64,000 nt of DNA from Tessaracoccus antarcticus. GTDB lineage: Bacteria; Actinomycetota; Actinomycetes; Propionibacteriales; Propionibacteriaceae. This document shows, in pieces, positions 8,751 through 19,200 of the stretch. The stretch spans positions 186,001 through 250,000 of the forward strand of contig NZ_REFW01000002.1 in assembly GCF_003688855.1 (NCBI RefSeq), given 5' to 3'. The translations under genes were made by a program, and so were the position numbers. The first letter of the stretch is position 1. Every line of letters starts with the position of its first letter. The notes beneath the pieces were generated by a model. The model saw nothing but the letters and a program-made list of their open reading frames with translations. It did no database searches and was not told the origin of the DNA.

Positions 8751-9770
8751 ATGACGAGGAACATCTACGCGGTGGCCGAGATGGCGGGCGTGTCCACGTC
8801 CACCGTTTCCCGCGCGCTGCGTGGAGATCCCCGCATCCGGCAGAGCACCCGTGAACGCGTCGAACTGGCGGCCGCGACGCTGCACTACGTCCCGCAGGCG
8901 GCGGCGCAGAAGCTCGCGGGGGGTTCAGTCCGAGCGCTCGGAGTGGTCCTCCCCCGCATCGGCGGCACCTACTATGCACAGTTGGCCGTGGGGTTCGAGA
9001 CCCGGGCCAGCGAACTCGACACCTCGGTTCTGCTCCTGTTGGCCAACCCTGATACTGACCAGCGCGCGGCCGTGCAGAGACTCATGGGCCAGGTCGATGG
9101 CGTGGCGTTCATGGCCATGAGCGCCGCCACCGACGAACTCGTCAGCCGCATGGCCGCCCGGATGCCCGTGGTCACAGTCGCCCGCACGAAACTGCCCGGC
9201 GTTCCCGCCATCTATGCCGAGTCCAGGGCATCCGCAGAAGAACTGACCACCCACCTGATCAGCCTGGGGCGGACCCGTCTGGTCTTCGTCGGGCAGGTGG
9301 ATCCCGGCTCCGACATCGAAGCCCGGTATGAGGGGTTCTGCGCGGCGCTGTGCCGTGCGGAGCTGCCAATACCACCGGCGCTGGGCGTAGCCATGGATGA
9401 GTACACCGGTCGGGGGCTGGCCCGCGACATGGTGGCCGGGGGGCTCGAATACGACGCCCTCGTCTGCGGCAACGACGAGATCGCGGTGGCGCTGGTCCAC
9501 GAGATGCAGGAACTCGGGATCGACGTGCCCCGTCAGATCAGCGTCGTCGGCTGGGACGACATCCGGGCATCCCGGTACCTGCGACCCGGTCTCACCACCG
9601 TGAGCCAGCCCGTTGCGCAACTGGGCGCCATGGCCGCTGAGCAGCTCCACCGCCTCATGGCGGGGGAGCGGGCTGACGAGAGCGTCGTCCTGCCCACCAC
9701 GATCGTGCACCGTCAGTCCTGTGGCTGCGGCGTGCTCCAACCATTCACCACTCAACGAGGAGAGTCATGA
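8751..9770 (+). CDS. LacI-family transcriptional regulator of the glucan locus
   Basis: A 339-residue one-component repressor. The N-terminal helix-turn-helix is clear (NIYAVAEMAGVSTSTVSRAL, about residues 4-23), followed by the hinge region and a periplasmic-binding-protein-like sensor domain (VGWDDIRASRYLRPGLTTV near the end). The ATG at 8751 follows GAAGGGGGA; the open frame 17 codons further upstream has no ribosome binding site and overlaps the operator. It is first in the operon and its stop overlaps the binding-protein start (ATGA), implying autoregulation. The inducer is probably a sophorooligosaccharide or glucose, inferred from the neighbours. Confidence 0.93.
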   Translation: MTRNIYAVAEMAGVSTSTVSRALRGDPRIRQSTRERVELAAATLHYVPQAAAQKLAGGSVRALGVVLPRIGGTYYAQLAVGFETRASELDTSVLLLLANPDTDQRAAVQRLMGQVDGVAFMAMSAATDELVSRMAARMPVVTVARTKLPGVPAIYAESRASAEELTTHLISLGRTRLVFVGQVDPGSDIEARYEGFCAALCRAELPIPPALGVAMDEYTGRGLARDMVAGGLEYDALVCGNDEIAVALVHEMQELGIDVPRQISVVGWDDIRASRYLRPGLTTVSQPVAQLGAMAAEQLHRLMAGERADESVVLPTTIVHRQSCGCGVLQPFTTQRGES

Positions 9771-11044
9771 AGAATCGGATGAGGACTGCTGCGGCGCTCA
9801 CCGCGCTGCTCGCACTCGTCGGCATGTCCGCATGCGGACGTGACGCCGGCGGCGACACCACCAATGCACCCAGCCAGCAGGCCGTCGACACCGGCAAGGC
9901 CACCGGCACGCTGACCATGTGGGCCATGGGTACTGAGGGCGACAAATTGCCGGACCTGGTCAAGAAGTTTGAGGCCGACAACCCTGACGTCAAGGTGGAG
10001 GTCACCGCCATCCCCTGGAATTCTGCGCATGACAAGTTCACCGCTGCCATCGCCGCCGGCACCACACCGGACCTCGCGATGATCGGTACCACGTGGATGG
10101 GTGAGTTCGTCGGTCTCAAGGCCCTCGATCCGACCCCCGAGATGATTGATCCGTCGAAGTTCTTCGAGGGGGCCCAGGCGACCACCGTGGTGCAGGACAC
10201 CTCCTACGGCGTGCCCTGGTACGTGGAGACGCGGCTCGTCTTCTACCGCACCGACATTGCCAAGAAGGCCGGCATCACGGAAGCTCCCACCACGTGGGAG
10301 GGTCTGCACGACATGGCCAAGGCCATGCAGGACAAGGGCGGCTCCAAGTGGGGCATCAGCCTGCAGCCCGGTCAGACCGGATCCTGGCAGACGGTGGTCC
10401 CGTTCATGTGGTCCAACGGTGGCGAGATCGTGAACAAGGACATGACCGCGTTCACCTTCGACGACCCGAAGAACGTCGAGGCACTGAAGTACTACCAGTC
10501 CTTCTTCACCGACGGCATCGCCAACAAGGCACCCGCACAGGGCACCACCGAGGCGGACTTCGCCTCGGGCGCCGCGCCCATGTTCATCTCCGGTCCCTGG
10601 ATGATGGCGTCGGTGGAGACCGCCGGTGGAGCGGGGTTTGCCGACAAGTACGACGTTGCCCTCATGCCCAAGAAGGAAATCAGCGCATCGTTCGTGGGTG
10701 GTTCCAACCTGGGCGTCTTCAAGAGCACCGAGAACCGGGATGCCGCGTGGAAGCTCGTCGACTTCCTGACCACTGACACCACCCAGGTGGAATGGTTCGG
10801 GATGTCCACGGACCTGCCATCCGTTCAGTCCGCCTGGGACGACGAATCCCTGAAGAGTGACGCGAAACTGGCCAAGTTCGGGACACAGCTCAAGACCGCC
10901 TTCGCCCCGCCTCCTGTGCAGACCTGGGAACAGGTGTCGGCCAGCTTCGACGCGCAGGTGGAGAAGGTCACCAAGACCGGCACCGATCCTGGCGAAGCAC
11001 TGAAGACGGTGCAGCAGGAAGCCACATCGATTGGCATGGGCTGA
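9767..11044 (+). CDS. ABC transporter solute-binding lipoprotein (predicted sophorooligosaccharide-binding)
   Basis: Extracellular family 1 solute-binding protein of 425 residues, anchored as a lipoprotein: a basic N-terminus, hydrophobic core and lipobox VGMSAC with Cys23 as the lipidated residue. The mature part begins with TGTLTMWAMGTEGDKLPDLV, the usual start of sugar-binding proteins, and has many aromatic residues suited to stacking on sugars. It overlaps the LacI gene by 4 bp and is followed 6 bp later by the first permease. Specificity for beta-1,2-glucooligosaccharides is inferred from the downstream GH94/GH3/GH144-like genes, as in the Listeria innocua sophorooligosaccharide locus. 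Confidence 0.88.
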   Translation: MKNRMRTAAALTALLALVGMSACGRDAGGDTTNAPSQQAVDTGKATGTLTMWAMGTEGDKLPDLVKKFEADNPDVKVEVTAIPWNSAHDKFTAAIAAGTTPDLAMIGTTWMGEFVGLKALDPTPEMIDPSKFFEGAQATTVVQDTSYGVPWYVETRLVFYRTDIAKKAGITEAPTTWEGLHDMAKAMQDKGGSKWGISLQPGQTGSWQTVVPFMWSNGGEIVNKDMTAFTFDDPKNVEALKYYQSFFTDGIANKAPAQGTTEADFASGAAPMFISGPWMMASVETAGGAGFADKYDVALMPKKEISASFVGGSNLGVFKSTENRDAAWKLVDFLTTDTTQVEWFGMSTDLPSVQSAWDDESLKSDAKLAKFGTQLKTAFAPPPVQTWEQVSASFDAQVEKVTKTGTDPGEALKTVQQEATSIGMG

Positions 11045-11050
11045 GCCATC

Positions 11051-11977
11051 ATGTCCGCCCCAGCCATCACGGAGCGCAGTCCTCGCTCACGTCCCGGGCA
11101 TCGCCGGAACGGGAGCGAGGCGCGGGCCGGAATCCTCTTGGCCGCACCCTTCCTCCTCCTGTTCGCCGTCTTCACGCTCTGGCCGGTCATCCAGTCAATG
11201 TTCATGAGTTTCACCGACACCAGGGTCAGCGACATCCGGTCGCCCTTCTCGGTGAACTTCGTGGCATTCGACAACTACATCAAGGCGTTGTCGGATCCCG
11301 TGTTTCGTAGGGCGGCCCTCAACACAGGGGTCTTCGTCGTGGTGGGGGTCCCACTCACCATCGCGGCGGGTCTGGCGGCCGCCCTGGCGCTGGACAAGGG
11401 CATCACCCGCTTCCGTGGGGTCTACCGTGTGGGCTTCTACACGCCCGTCATCACCAGCATCGTCGCCGTCGCGGTGGTGTGGAGATTTCTCCTCCAGCCC
11501 GACAGCGGACTGGTGAACACCGTCCTGGGCTACGTCGGCATCACTGGCCCCAACTGGCTCGGTGACACCCGGACGTCACTGCTGTCGCTCATCGCGATGG
11601 CGACATGGAGAAACTTCGGCACGGGCATGATCATCTTTTTGGCCGGTCTGCAGTCCGTGCCCTGGAACTTGCACGAAGCCGCGTCCCTGGACGGGGCCTC
11701 GAGCTGGCAGCGCTTCTGGAACATCACCCTCCCCCTGCTGCGCCCCACCATGCTGTTCGTGCTGGTGACCACCACCATCGGCTACTTGCAGTTCTTTGAG
11801 GAGCCGTTCGTCATGACCCAGGGTGGCCCGCTCAACAGCACCATCTCTGCATCCATGTACACCTACCAACAGTTCGGCTTCGGCAACTACGGCGTCGCCG
11901 GCGCCATGGCCTACCTGACGTTCGTCGTGATCGTCGTCGTGACAATCATCCAGTTCCGACTGACGAGGGAGAAGTGA
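11051..11977 (+). CDS. Sugar ABC transporter permease, MalF-like
   Basis: Membrane subunit of 308 residues with six hydrophobic helices after a charged cytosolic N-terminus (about 1-25). The cytosolic EAA loop that contacts the ATPase is EAASLDGASSWQRFWNITLP. It lies between the binding protein and the second permease, with its stop touching the next start codon. No ATPase gene occurs in this operon, so the importer must use one encoded elsewhere, as with MsiK-type shared ATPases. Confidence 0.92.
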   Translation: MSAPAITERSPRSRPGHRRNGSEARAGILLAAPFLLLFAVFTLWPVIQSMFMSFTDTRVSDIRSPFSVNFVAFDNYIKALSDPVFRRAALNTGVFVVVGVPLTIAAGLAAALALDKGITRFRGVYRVGFYTPVITSIVAVAVVWRFLLQPDSGLVNTVLGYVGITGPNWLGDTRTSLLSLIAMATWRNFGTGMIIFLAGLQSVPWNLHEAASLDGASSWQRFWNITLPLLRPTMLFVLVTTTIGYLQFFEEPFVMTQGGPLNSTISASMYTYQQFGFGNYGVAGAMAYLTFVVIVVVTIIQFRLTREK

Positions 11978-12798
11978 TGGCCCGCACCCAATCCCGCTGG
12001 TGGCTCTACCTCGTCCTCAGCGTGCTGCTCCTGCTCGTCATGACGCCATTCATCTGGATGGTGTTGGGCAGCCTCAAGACCCAGGGCGAACTGCTCAGGG
12101 TCCCTCCCACGTGGCTTCCTGAGAGCCCCACTCTTGACAACTTCATGCGACTCTTCCAACGATTGCCCTTCGGGCAGTTCTTCCGAACCTCCGTGATCGT
12201 TGCGGTGGTCGTGACGGTAGGGAACCTACTGTTCTGCTCGATGCTGGGCTATGCCTTGGCACACCTGAACTTTCCGGGTAAGAGGATCGTCTTCGGGGCG
12301 GTGTTGGGGACTCTCATGATCCCCGGACTGGTGACGTTCATTCCCCAGTTCGTGCTCGTGGTCAACATGGGGCTGGCCAACACCATCCCGGCCCTGTTCC
12401 TGCCCTTCCTTGCGGCGCCGTTCGGCGTGTTCCTGATGCGGCAGTTCTTCCTGGGGACCCCTCGCGACCTGCTGGAGGCAGGACGTCTCGACGGCGCCAG
12501 CGAAATTGGCATCTTCTTCCGCATCTTCCTCCCGCTGGCCACCCCGGCCATGGCGACGCTGGGCATCCTCACCTTCCTCGGCTCCTGGAACAACTTCCTG
12601 TGGCCGCTGGTGGTCTCCAGTTCCGAGAAGACCTACACGCTGCCCGTGGCGCTGGCCCTGGTCTCCACCGGCCAGAACCAGACCGACTACGGGCTCCTGC
12701 TGGCCGGCGCCTGTGTCGTCGTCCTCCCCATCGTGCTCGTCTTCCTGTTCTTCCAGCGCTACTTCATCGAAGGCGTTGCCAGCACGGGCATCAAGTAA
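11977..12798 (+). CDS. Sugar ABC transporter permease, MalG-like
   Basis: Second membrane subunit, 273 residues and six hydrophobic helices. The EAA loop reads EAGRLDGASEIGIFFRIFLP. The ATG at 11977 was preferred over the GTG at 11974 because the GAGGGAG ribosome binding site is then correctly spaced; either start overlaps the preceding gene. The C-terminus FIEGVASTGIK is characteristic of this permease class, whose tail docks on the ATPase. Confidence 0.92.
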   Translation: MARTQSRWWLYLVLSVLLLLVMTPFIWMVLGSLKTQGELLRVPPTWLPESPTLDNFMRLFQRLPFGQFFRTSVIVAVVVTVGNLLFCSMLGYALAHLNFPGKRIVFGAVLGTLMIPGLVTFIPQFVLVVNMGLANTIPALFLPFLAAPFGVFLMRQFFLGTPRDLLEAGRLDGASEIGIFFRIFLPLATPAMATLGILTFLGSWNNFLWPLVVSSSEKTYTLPVALALVSTGQNQTDYGLLLAGACVVVLPIVLVFLFFQRYFIEGVASTGIK

Positions 12799-12832
12799 TC
12801 CCCCCACTCTTGAGACACCAAGGAGTTTCACC

Positions 12833-14371
12833 ATGGACATCTCTCTCTCACGCCGCGCCCTGCTGGGCGCCACCGCCGGCGCCGGCGTCGTCACGGCGCT
12901 CTCGGCGATCCCCGCCGACGCACACGGCAAGCACCCCTCGTGGCCCAAGCACGACAAGCAGCTCTACACGTGGGCCAGGGACACCTGGATCTCACTGGAA
13001 GCGATGGCTGACGAGAAGTCCGGGCTCGTGGCCGACAACATCGACGGCAAGCTCACCACGCGCAGCGGCTACACCTCTCCCACCAACATCGGCGGCTACC
13101 TGTGGAGCTGCATCGTGGCGCGGGACCTGGGCATCATTTCGGTCAAGAAGTCCGTCACCCTCATCCGTCGTACCCTCACCTCGCTGGCGAGGATGGAGAA
13201 GCACGAACCCAGTGGCATGTTCTACAACTGGTACGACGAGGCGACGGGTGCGGTGCTCCACACGTGGCCGACCGACGGCAGCCCCGTGTACCCCTTCGTC
13301 TCGAGCGTCGACATGGGATGGCTGGGGGCCGCCCTGCATCTGGTGGGGAACGCTGATCCGTTCAACTGTCGCGCTGCTCGCAAACTGTTCGACGACATGC
13401 GGTGGGACATGTTCTACGACAAGTCGTTTGGTCCAGTCGTGGGGGATGGCCACACCGGCGGTATTTGGGGTGGCTTCTGGACCGAGGACCCCGCGCCATC
13501 AATGGTCGTGCCTCTGCTGCCTTCGGCCATCGGGAAGGGGCCGGACGTCTGGTACACCCCCAACCACTACGACACAACGATTTCCGAGGCCCGGATGGTC
13601 ACCTATCTCGGGATCTTCCGCCGGCAACTCCCCGACAAGGTGTACTTCAGCACCTACCGCACCTTCCCGCCCGACTTCGACTGGCAGGAGATGCCGCCTG
13701 TCGGCGACTGGAGCACGCAGCTGGGTGCCCGGTTCTACGAGGGGGCCTACACCTACCGCGGATTCCAGGTGGTGCCCGGCTGGGGCGGATCCATGTTCGA
13801 GGAACTCATGCCCGACCTGTTCGTTCCCGAGGCGAAGTGGGCGCCCAAGAGTTGGGGGAGGAACCACCCGTTGCACGTGCGCGCCCAGCGTGAACACGGC
13901 CTCGACGACGCCAAGTACGGCTACTGGGGATTCTCCCCGTGTTCCGACCCCGCCGGCGGATACCGGGAGTACGGCGTCGACGCACTGGGGATGAACCCGG
14001 CGGGCTACTTCTCCGACCAGGAGAAGACGGACTACCACTGGAACAAGCCGCCCACCGCGTACGGGGACGGCGTCGTCACCCCGCATGCCGCGTTCCTGGC
14101 CATGGCCTACGAACCGAAGAACGCCACGACCAACCTGAAGAAACTGCAGAAGAACTTCGACTCCTATGGCAAGGGCGGTTTCTACGACGCCGTGGCCGTG
14201 CGCAGCGGCACGGTGGCCAAGCGCCACCTGTCGCTGGACCAGTCGATGATCATGGGTGCCCTCGGCAACGTCATGCTGTGGGGGCGCCTGCGCACGTACT
14301 TCGCCACGAGGCAGGTGGAACGCGCCCTGCGGCCCGTCATCGGTCTCGAGGAGTTCAACGTGGGCGGCTGA
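12833..14371 (+). CDS. Tat-exported GH144-like beta-1,2-glucanase (DUF3131 + glycoamylase-like domains)
   Basis: Predicted exported endo-acting glucanase of 512 residues. A twin-arginine signal is visible (SRRALL at 6-11, hydrophobic stretch, likely cleavage after ADA at 28-30). Residues about 45-200 resemble DUF3131 (TSPTNIGGYLW, VARDLG, GMFYNWYD, YPFVSSVDMGWL) and residues about 305-500 resemble the glycoamylase-like family PF10091 (WGGSMFEELMPDLF, WGFSPCSDPAGGYREYG, VTPHAAFLAM). This fold includes GH144 endo-beta-1,2-glucanases. The ATG has AAGGAG 7 nt upstream; the long frame upstream of 12833 shadows the permease. The substrate is inferred mainly from the adjacent GH94 and GH3. It could instead belong to a sister family of GH144. 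Confidence 0.72.
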   Translation: MDISLSRRALLGATAGAGVVTALSAIPADAHGKHPSWPKHDKQLYTWARDTWISLEAMADEKSGLVADNIDGKLTTRSGYTSPTNIGGYLWSCIVARDLGIISVKKSVTLIRRTLTSLARMEKHEPSGMFYNWYDEATGAVLHTWPTDGSPVYPFVSSVDMGWLGAALHLVGNADPFNCRAARKLFDDMRWDMFYDKSFGPVVGDGHTGGIWGGFWTEDPAPSMVVPLLPSAIGKGPDVWYTPNHYDTTISEARMVTYLGIFRRQLPDKVYFSTYRTFPPDFDWQEMPPVGDWSTQLGARFYEGAYTYRGFQVVPGWGGSMFEELMPDLFVPEAKWAPKSWGRNHPLHVRAQREHGLDDAKYGYWGFSPCSDPAGGYREYGVDALGMNPAGYFSDQEKTDYHWNKPPTAYGDGVVTPHAAFLAMAYEPKNATTNLKKLQKNFDSYGKGGFYDAVAVRSGTVAKRHLSLDQSMIMGALGNVMLWGRLRTYFATRQVERALRPVIGLEEFNVGG

Positions 14372-14373
14372 CC

Positions 14374-16221
14374 GTGTCGAGAATCGAGCCCATCACCCGT
14401 GACGGTGTGACCTTTCGCGACCTCAACGGCAATGGCCGTCTCGATCCCTTCGAGGATCCGCGACTGACGCCGGAGGAGCGGGCGGTCGATCTCGCGCAGC
14501 GCATGGATGTCGACGAACTCGTGGGGCTCATGTTCCACACCGTGATCGAGGCCGGACCGGACGGGGAACTCCTCGCCGGTCCCGGCCGGATCGCCAAGTC
14601 AGGCACCCGCGACGTCGTGCTGGGCAAGCGGCTCACCCATTTCAACGTCCATGCACTGCAGGGCGCCCGCTCGGCCGCACACTGGTCGAACCTGCTGCAG
14701 GAGCTGGCGTGTGAGGCGCCGCACGCCGTCCCCGTGACAATCTCCACTGATCCCCGCCATTCCGTCGCGCAGAATGCCGGCACCAGTTGGGCGTCGACGT
14801 TCCTCTCCCAGTGGCCGGACCCCATGGGCATCGCCGCGTTGCGGGATGTCGAGGTGGTGCGCCGGTTCTTCGACGTGGTTCGCAGGGAGTATGTGGCCGT
14901 GGGCATCCGCGCGGCCCTGCACCCCACCGCCGATGTGGCGACGGAGCCGCGTTGGGCCAGGCAGAGGGAGACGCTCGGTGCCGACCCCGGCTTCGTGTCG
15001 CAGTGCATGGAGGTGGCCGTCGCGACTCTGCAGGGCAGTCGATTGGCGCCAGGCTCGGTCAGTGCCACGACGAAACACTTCCCCGGCGCCGGGCCGCAGG
15101 CGGACGGGGAGGACGCGCACTTCCCCTACGGTCGCGACCAGGTGTACCCCGGCGGCCGCTTCCACGATCACCTCAGACCCTTCGAGGCTGCCATCCGCGC
15201 CGGCACGGCCGCGATCATGCCGTACTACGGCCGACCCGTCGGGCTGGTCCTGGACGGGGAACCGGTGGAGGAGGTGGGGTTCGCCTACAACCGACGACTC
15301 CTGACCGGGCTCCTGCGCGGCACCCTGGGCTACGACGGCGTGATCCTGTCCGACTGGGAACTGGTCAACGACAACCAGGTGGGGGACCAGGTTCTCCCAG
15401 CCAGGGCCTGGGGGGTCGAGCATCTCAGCCCCGAGAACCGCATGCTCACACTGCTGGAGGCCGGCGTCGACCAGTTCGGCGGTGAGGAATGCACCGACCT
15501 GTTGCGTGGCCTCGTGGACCGGGGGTTGGTGACGCGCGACCGTCTGGAAGAATCCGCGCGTCGCCTCCTGAGGGTGAAGTTCGCCCTCGGCCTGTTCGAT
15601 GACCCGTTCGTCGACGAGGGTGCCGCGGAAGAACGTGTCGGCCGGCGCGACGACGTGGAGGAGGGGTGGCGCACGCAGGCACGATCGGTGGTGCTGTGCA
15701 CCAACGACGGTGTCCTGCCCGTCGCCACGGAAGCTGGGACCCGCGTCTATCTGGAGGGGTGCGCGGCACAGTCCCTGCCGCCCGGCATGGTGGCGGTGCT
15801 GCGACCCGAGGACGCGGACGTGGCCCTCGTACGGTTGGCGGCGCCGTACGAGCCGCGTGATGACCTGTTCCTGGAGGTGCAATTCCACCAGGGCAGCCTG
15901 GACTTCCCGCCGGGGCTGGAGCATCGACTGGCGCGGCTGACGACGTGCTGCCCGCTGGTGATCGATGTGGCGGCCGACCGCCCTGCCGTCTGCACGCCGC
16001 TCCTGCGGGTGGCCTCCGCCCTGACCGTCTCCTTTGGGGTGACGGACTCCGCCTGGCTGGCAGCAGTCACGGGGGAGGTGCCGCCGGAGGGCCGGCTGCC
16101 CGTGGAGTTTCCCTCCTCGATGGACGCCGTCCGTGCATCCCGCGAGGACGTCGCGGGGGACACCAGCGCCCCTCTTTTCCGGGCGGGCCACGGGCTCGCA
16201 CTCCCGACGTCCCAGAAATGA
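14374..16221 (+). CDS. GH3 beta-glucosidase (predicted sophorose-cleaving, cytosolic)
   Basis: Glycoside hydrolase family 3 protein of 615 residues with no signal peptide, so it should act on imported sugars. The nucleophile is D327 in GVILSDW, and the upstream KHFPGAGPQADGEDAH block is the usual family pair of substrate-binding residues. An EF-hand-like loop, DLNGNGRLDPFE (16-27), lies near the N-terminus as in many members of this clade. There is no C-terminal fibronectin III domain, so it is shorter than about 720-residue relatives. GTG 14374 starts 2 bp after the glucanase stop, and its end overlaps the GH94 start (ATGA). Cleavage of sophorose is inferred from context. Confidence 0.87.
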   Translation: MSRIEPITRDGVTFRDLNGNGRLDPFEDPRLTPEERAVDLAQRMDVDELVGLMFHTVIEAGPDGELLAGPGRIAKSGTRDVVLGKRLTHFNVHALQGARSAAHWSNLLQELACEAPHAVPVTISTDPRHSVAQNAGTSWASTFLSQWPDPMGIAALRDVEVVRRFFDVVRREYVAVGIRAALHPTADVATEPRWARQRETLGADPGFVSQCMEVAVATLQGSRLAPGSVSATTKHFPGAGPQADGEDAHFPYGRDQVYPGGRFHDHLRPFEAAIRAGTAAIMPYYGRPVGLVLDGEPVEEVGFAYNRRLLTGLLRGTLGYDGVILSDWELVNDNQVGDQVLPARAWGVEHLSPENRMLTLLEAGVDQFGGEECTDLLRGLVDRGLVTRDRLEESARRLLRVKFALGLFDDPFVDEGAAEERVGRRDDVEEGWRTQARSVVLCTNDGVLPVATEAGTRVYLEGCAAQSLPPGMVAVLRPEDADVALVRLAAPYEPRDDLFLEVQFHQGSLDFPPGLEHRLARLTTCCPLVIDVAADRPAVCTPLLRVASALTVSFGVTDSAWLAAVTGEVPPEGRLPVEFPSSMDAVRASREDVAGDTSAPLFRAGHGLALPTSQK

Positions 16222-19200
16222 GCAGGACAGTGACCACGACAGAGGAAACCCCGGCCCCACCCATCCGCGCCCGGTTCAGCACCGCGGGCGCGCTCGAGAG
16301 GCTGGACGCCGGAGACCTCAGTCTCCTGCAGTACCCGGGAAGTGAGCTTGAGTCGGGCGGGCACCAGGTGTGGCTCCGTCGCCGCAGCGAAAAAGTCGGG
16401 CACACAGCCCTAGGACTCCTCGGCCCGGCCAGCGGAGCCACCGTGTCGGTGACGCACGAGGGCGTCGTCGCTCGGGGCAGCCTCGGCGACGTCGAGTGGT
16501 GCCTGGGGTGGCAGCAACCCGCGGACGGTCTCTTCGGATGGGGACTGCAGGTCACCAACACGGGGGAGACCGTCGTCGAACTGGATGCCGTGTGCACGCT
16601 GGATGCCGCTCTGACCCCCTGGGATGCGCTGCGCCGCAACGAGTTCTACGTCTCGCAGTACCTCGACGTGAGTGCACTGGGGAGTGGCGGTGGCACCATG
16701 CTCGCCGTCCGGCAGAACATGCCGGGTGATGTCACGCCGTGGCTGGCGCTCACCTGCACCCGTCCCGTGGCGGGATGGTGCACCGACGCGCTTCAGCTTG
16801 CCTCCGCCGACAAGACGGGGCTCGACCTCACCGCCGACCTGCCGTCCGAGCGCCTCCAGCACGAGCACACGCTGGCGGGCCTCCAGTGCGAAGAGATCAG
16901 CCTGGCGCCCGGCGAGAGCGACACCGTCGGCTTCCGGGTTGTGGTGGAGGCTGACCATCCGACCGCATCCTCCGACGGCGACGTCGAGCTGGTGCGCGCC
17001 CGGCTGGCAGCCGCCACATGGCCCGTGGCCCCCGCCGCCCTCCCGGAGGGGACCGCAGTGGTGAGCACCCTGTTTGGCCCCGTCTCATGGCTGCATGGCG
17101 AGGATCTGGCGGCCGATGAGTTCCTGACGGTGACGGGGGCTCCGGCGAACCATGTCGAGACCGGCCCCGACGGCCGGCCCTGGGCGTATCGGGCAGGCGA
17201 CGCGCATGTCGTGGCGGGAAGCAAGGAGCGTGCCGTAGTGCGTCCCCACGGTCACATTCTGGCCGCAGGGGAGGGACCCGGCCCGCACGACACCGCCTCG
17301 GCCGTCACGGTGTGGATGAACGGCACCGTCGCCTCCCAGCTCACGCGGGGTCACGCTGACGCGGCACCGCTCCTCAGTGTCCGGCGCAGCTACCTGGGCA
17401 TCACGCACGCGGAGGGGGTGCGCGTTTTCGTGGACACCGGCGACGGGTGGCGGCTGCTCGGCATCCCGAGCGCCTGGGCCGCCACCGCCGACAGCGCCTC
17501 CTGGTGGTGGCGCTCCGGCGGGCACACCGTTGTCGTGCGCACCACGCTCACTACGGGAGAACTTCGCGTGGACGCCCACGTCAAGGGTGGCGCGCTTCCG
17601 CTGCTGCTGGCGGCCAACACCGGGGACTCGGGCCATGACGAGGGTGGGCTGCTCTTCTCGGACGGTCGTGCGTCCGCGGGGGGCTGGCTGACACGACGCA
17701 GCGATGACGGCCCCGTATGCCTGCGGGTGCCACTTCTCCCGGGGGAGTGCCCGGAGACGGATCGCACCCTGGTGGAGAGCATTCCGCGACTGGAGGGTCC
17801 GCCTGCGTCCGACGCCCTGGCGGAGTTCCTCCCGTGGCTGGCGCAGGACGCAGTGATCCACTACCAGGTGCCCCGTGGGCTGGAGCAGTTCACAGGAGGC
17901 GCCTGGGGGACCCGGGACGTGTGCCAGGGGCCGGTGGGGCTGCTGGTGGCTGCCGGCCGCGCGGATCTTGTCCGTGAGGTGCTGACGGTGGTGTTCGCCG
18001 CCCAGCAGGACGACGGGGACTGGCCCCAGTGGTTCGAATACCTGCCGGAGCGTCGCGCACCCGGTCACCGGGAGAGCCACGGTGACGTCGTCTACTGGCC
18101 ATTGCTGGCGCTGGGGGACTACATCAGCATGTCCGGGGACACCTCCATCCTCGACGAGCGTGCGGGATGGGTGGGGGAGCAGGACCTGATGCCGGGCACC
18201 CCGATCCGTGAGCATGTACGGGCCGCCCTTGACCACATCAGCACCCACCGGGCACACGATGCACGGCTGCCGGCGTACGGTCACGGCGACTGGAACGACT
18301 CCCTCCAGCCCGCCGACCCCCAGGTGGCCCGCTGGATGTGCTCCACGTGGACGGCGGAGCTCGAGATCAAGGTGTTCTCCACGCTCGCCGAAGCCCTGCA
18401 GGCGGAGGATCGGGGGCTCGCCGGGCAGCTCCGCACCATGGCCGGCGATACGCAGGCGGCACTGCGGGAGCATCTGCTCGTGGACGGAGAACTCGCCGGC
18501 TACGCCATCATGGACGAGGGCGGGGTGGAGTTGCTGGTGCACCCTCGGGATATTCGCACGGGCCTGACCCACGGCTCGCTCCAGATGATCCACGCCATCG
18601 CGGACGAACTGCTGACGCCCGAGGAGGCTCGGGCTCACGTCGCCGTCATCAACGACCACCTCGACGGCCCCACGGGCATCTACCTGTTCGACACCCCCGT
18701 TGCCTACCATGGCGGGGAGACGCATGTGTTCCTGCGCGCGGAGGCTGCCACGTTCTGGGGACGGGAGATCGGCCTCATGTACACCCACGCCCATCTTCGG
18801 TGGGTGGAGGCGCTGCTGCGTCTCGGTGAGGCGGACCGCGCCTGGCGGGCGCTCCAGTTGGTGGTGCCCACTGGGCTGGGTGCGGCCGTACCCGGCGCAA
18901 CAGCCCGGCAGTCCAACTGCTACTACTCATCGGTGGACGCCGTGTTCACGGATCGTGTGGATGCCGAGGCGCGCTCATCGCGCATGTTCGACCCGAAGTT
19001 CGGGTTCGAGGGCGGCTGGCGCGTCTACTCGTCGGGTCCGGGATTGGTGCTCCGACTCGTCTCCGAGGGCTTCCTGGGGCTGCGGTGGCGGGCGGGCGAC
19101 GTGGTCGTCGACCCGGTGTTGCCGCACTCCCTCCACGGTCTGGTCGCCACCCTCGTCCTGGGCGGTACCCGGGTGCGCGTCCGCTACCGCGTGGCTGGTT

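Noticed and set aside
14599-16260. 553-codon minus-strand frame opposite GH3
   Set aside because: Antisense shadow without motifs or ribosome binding site.
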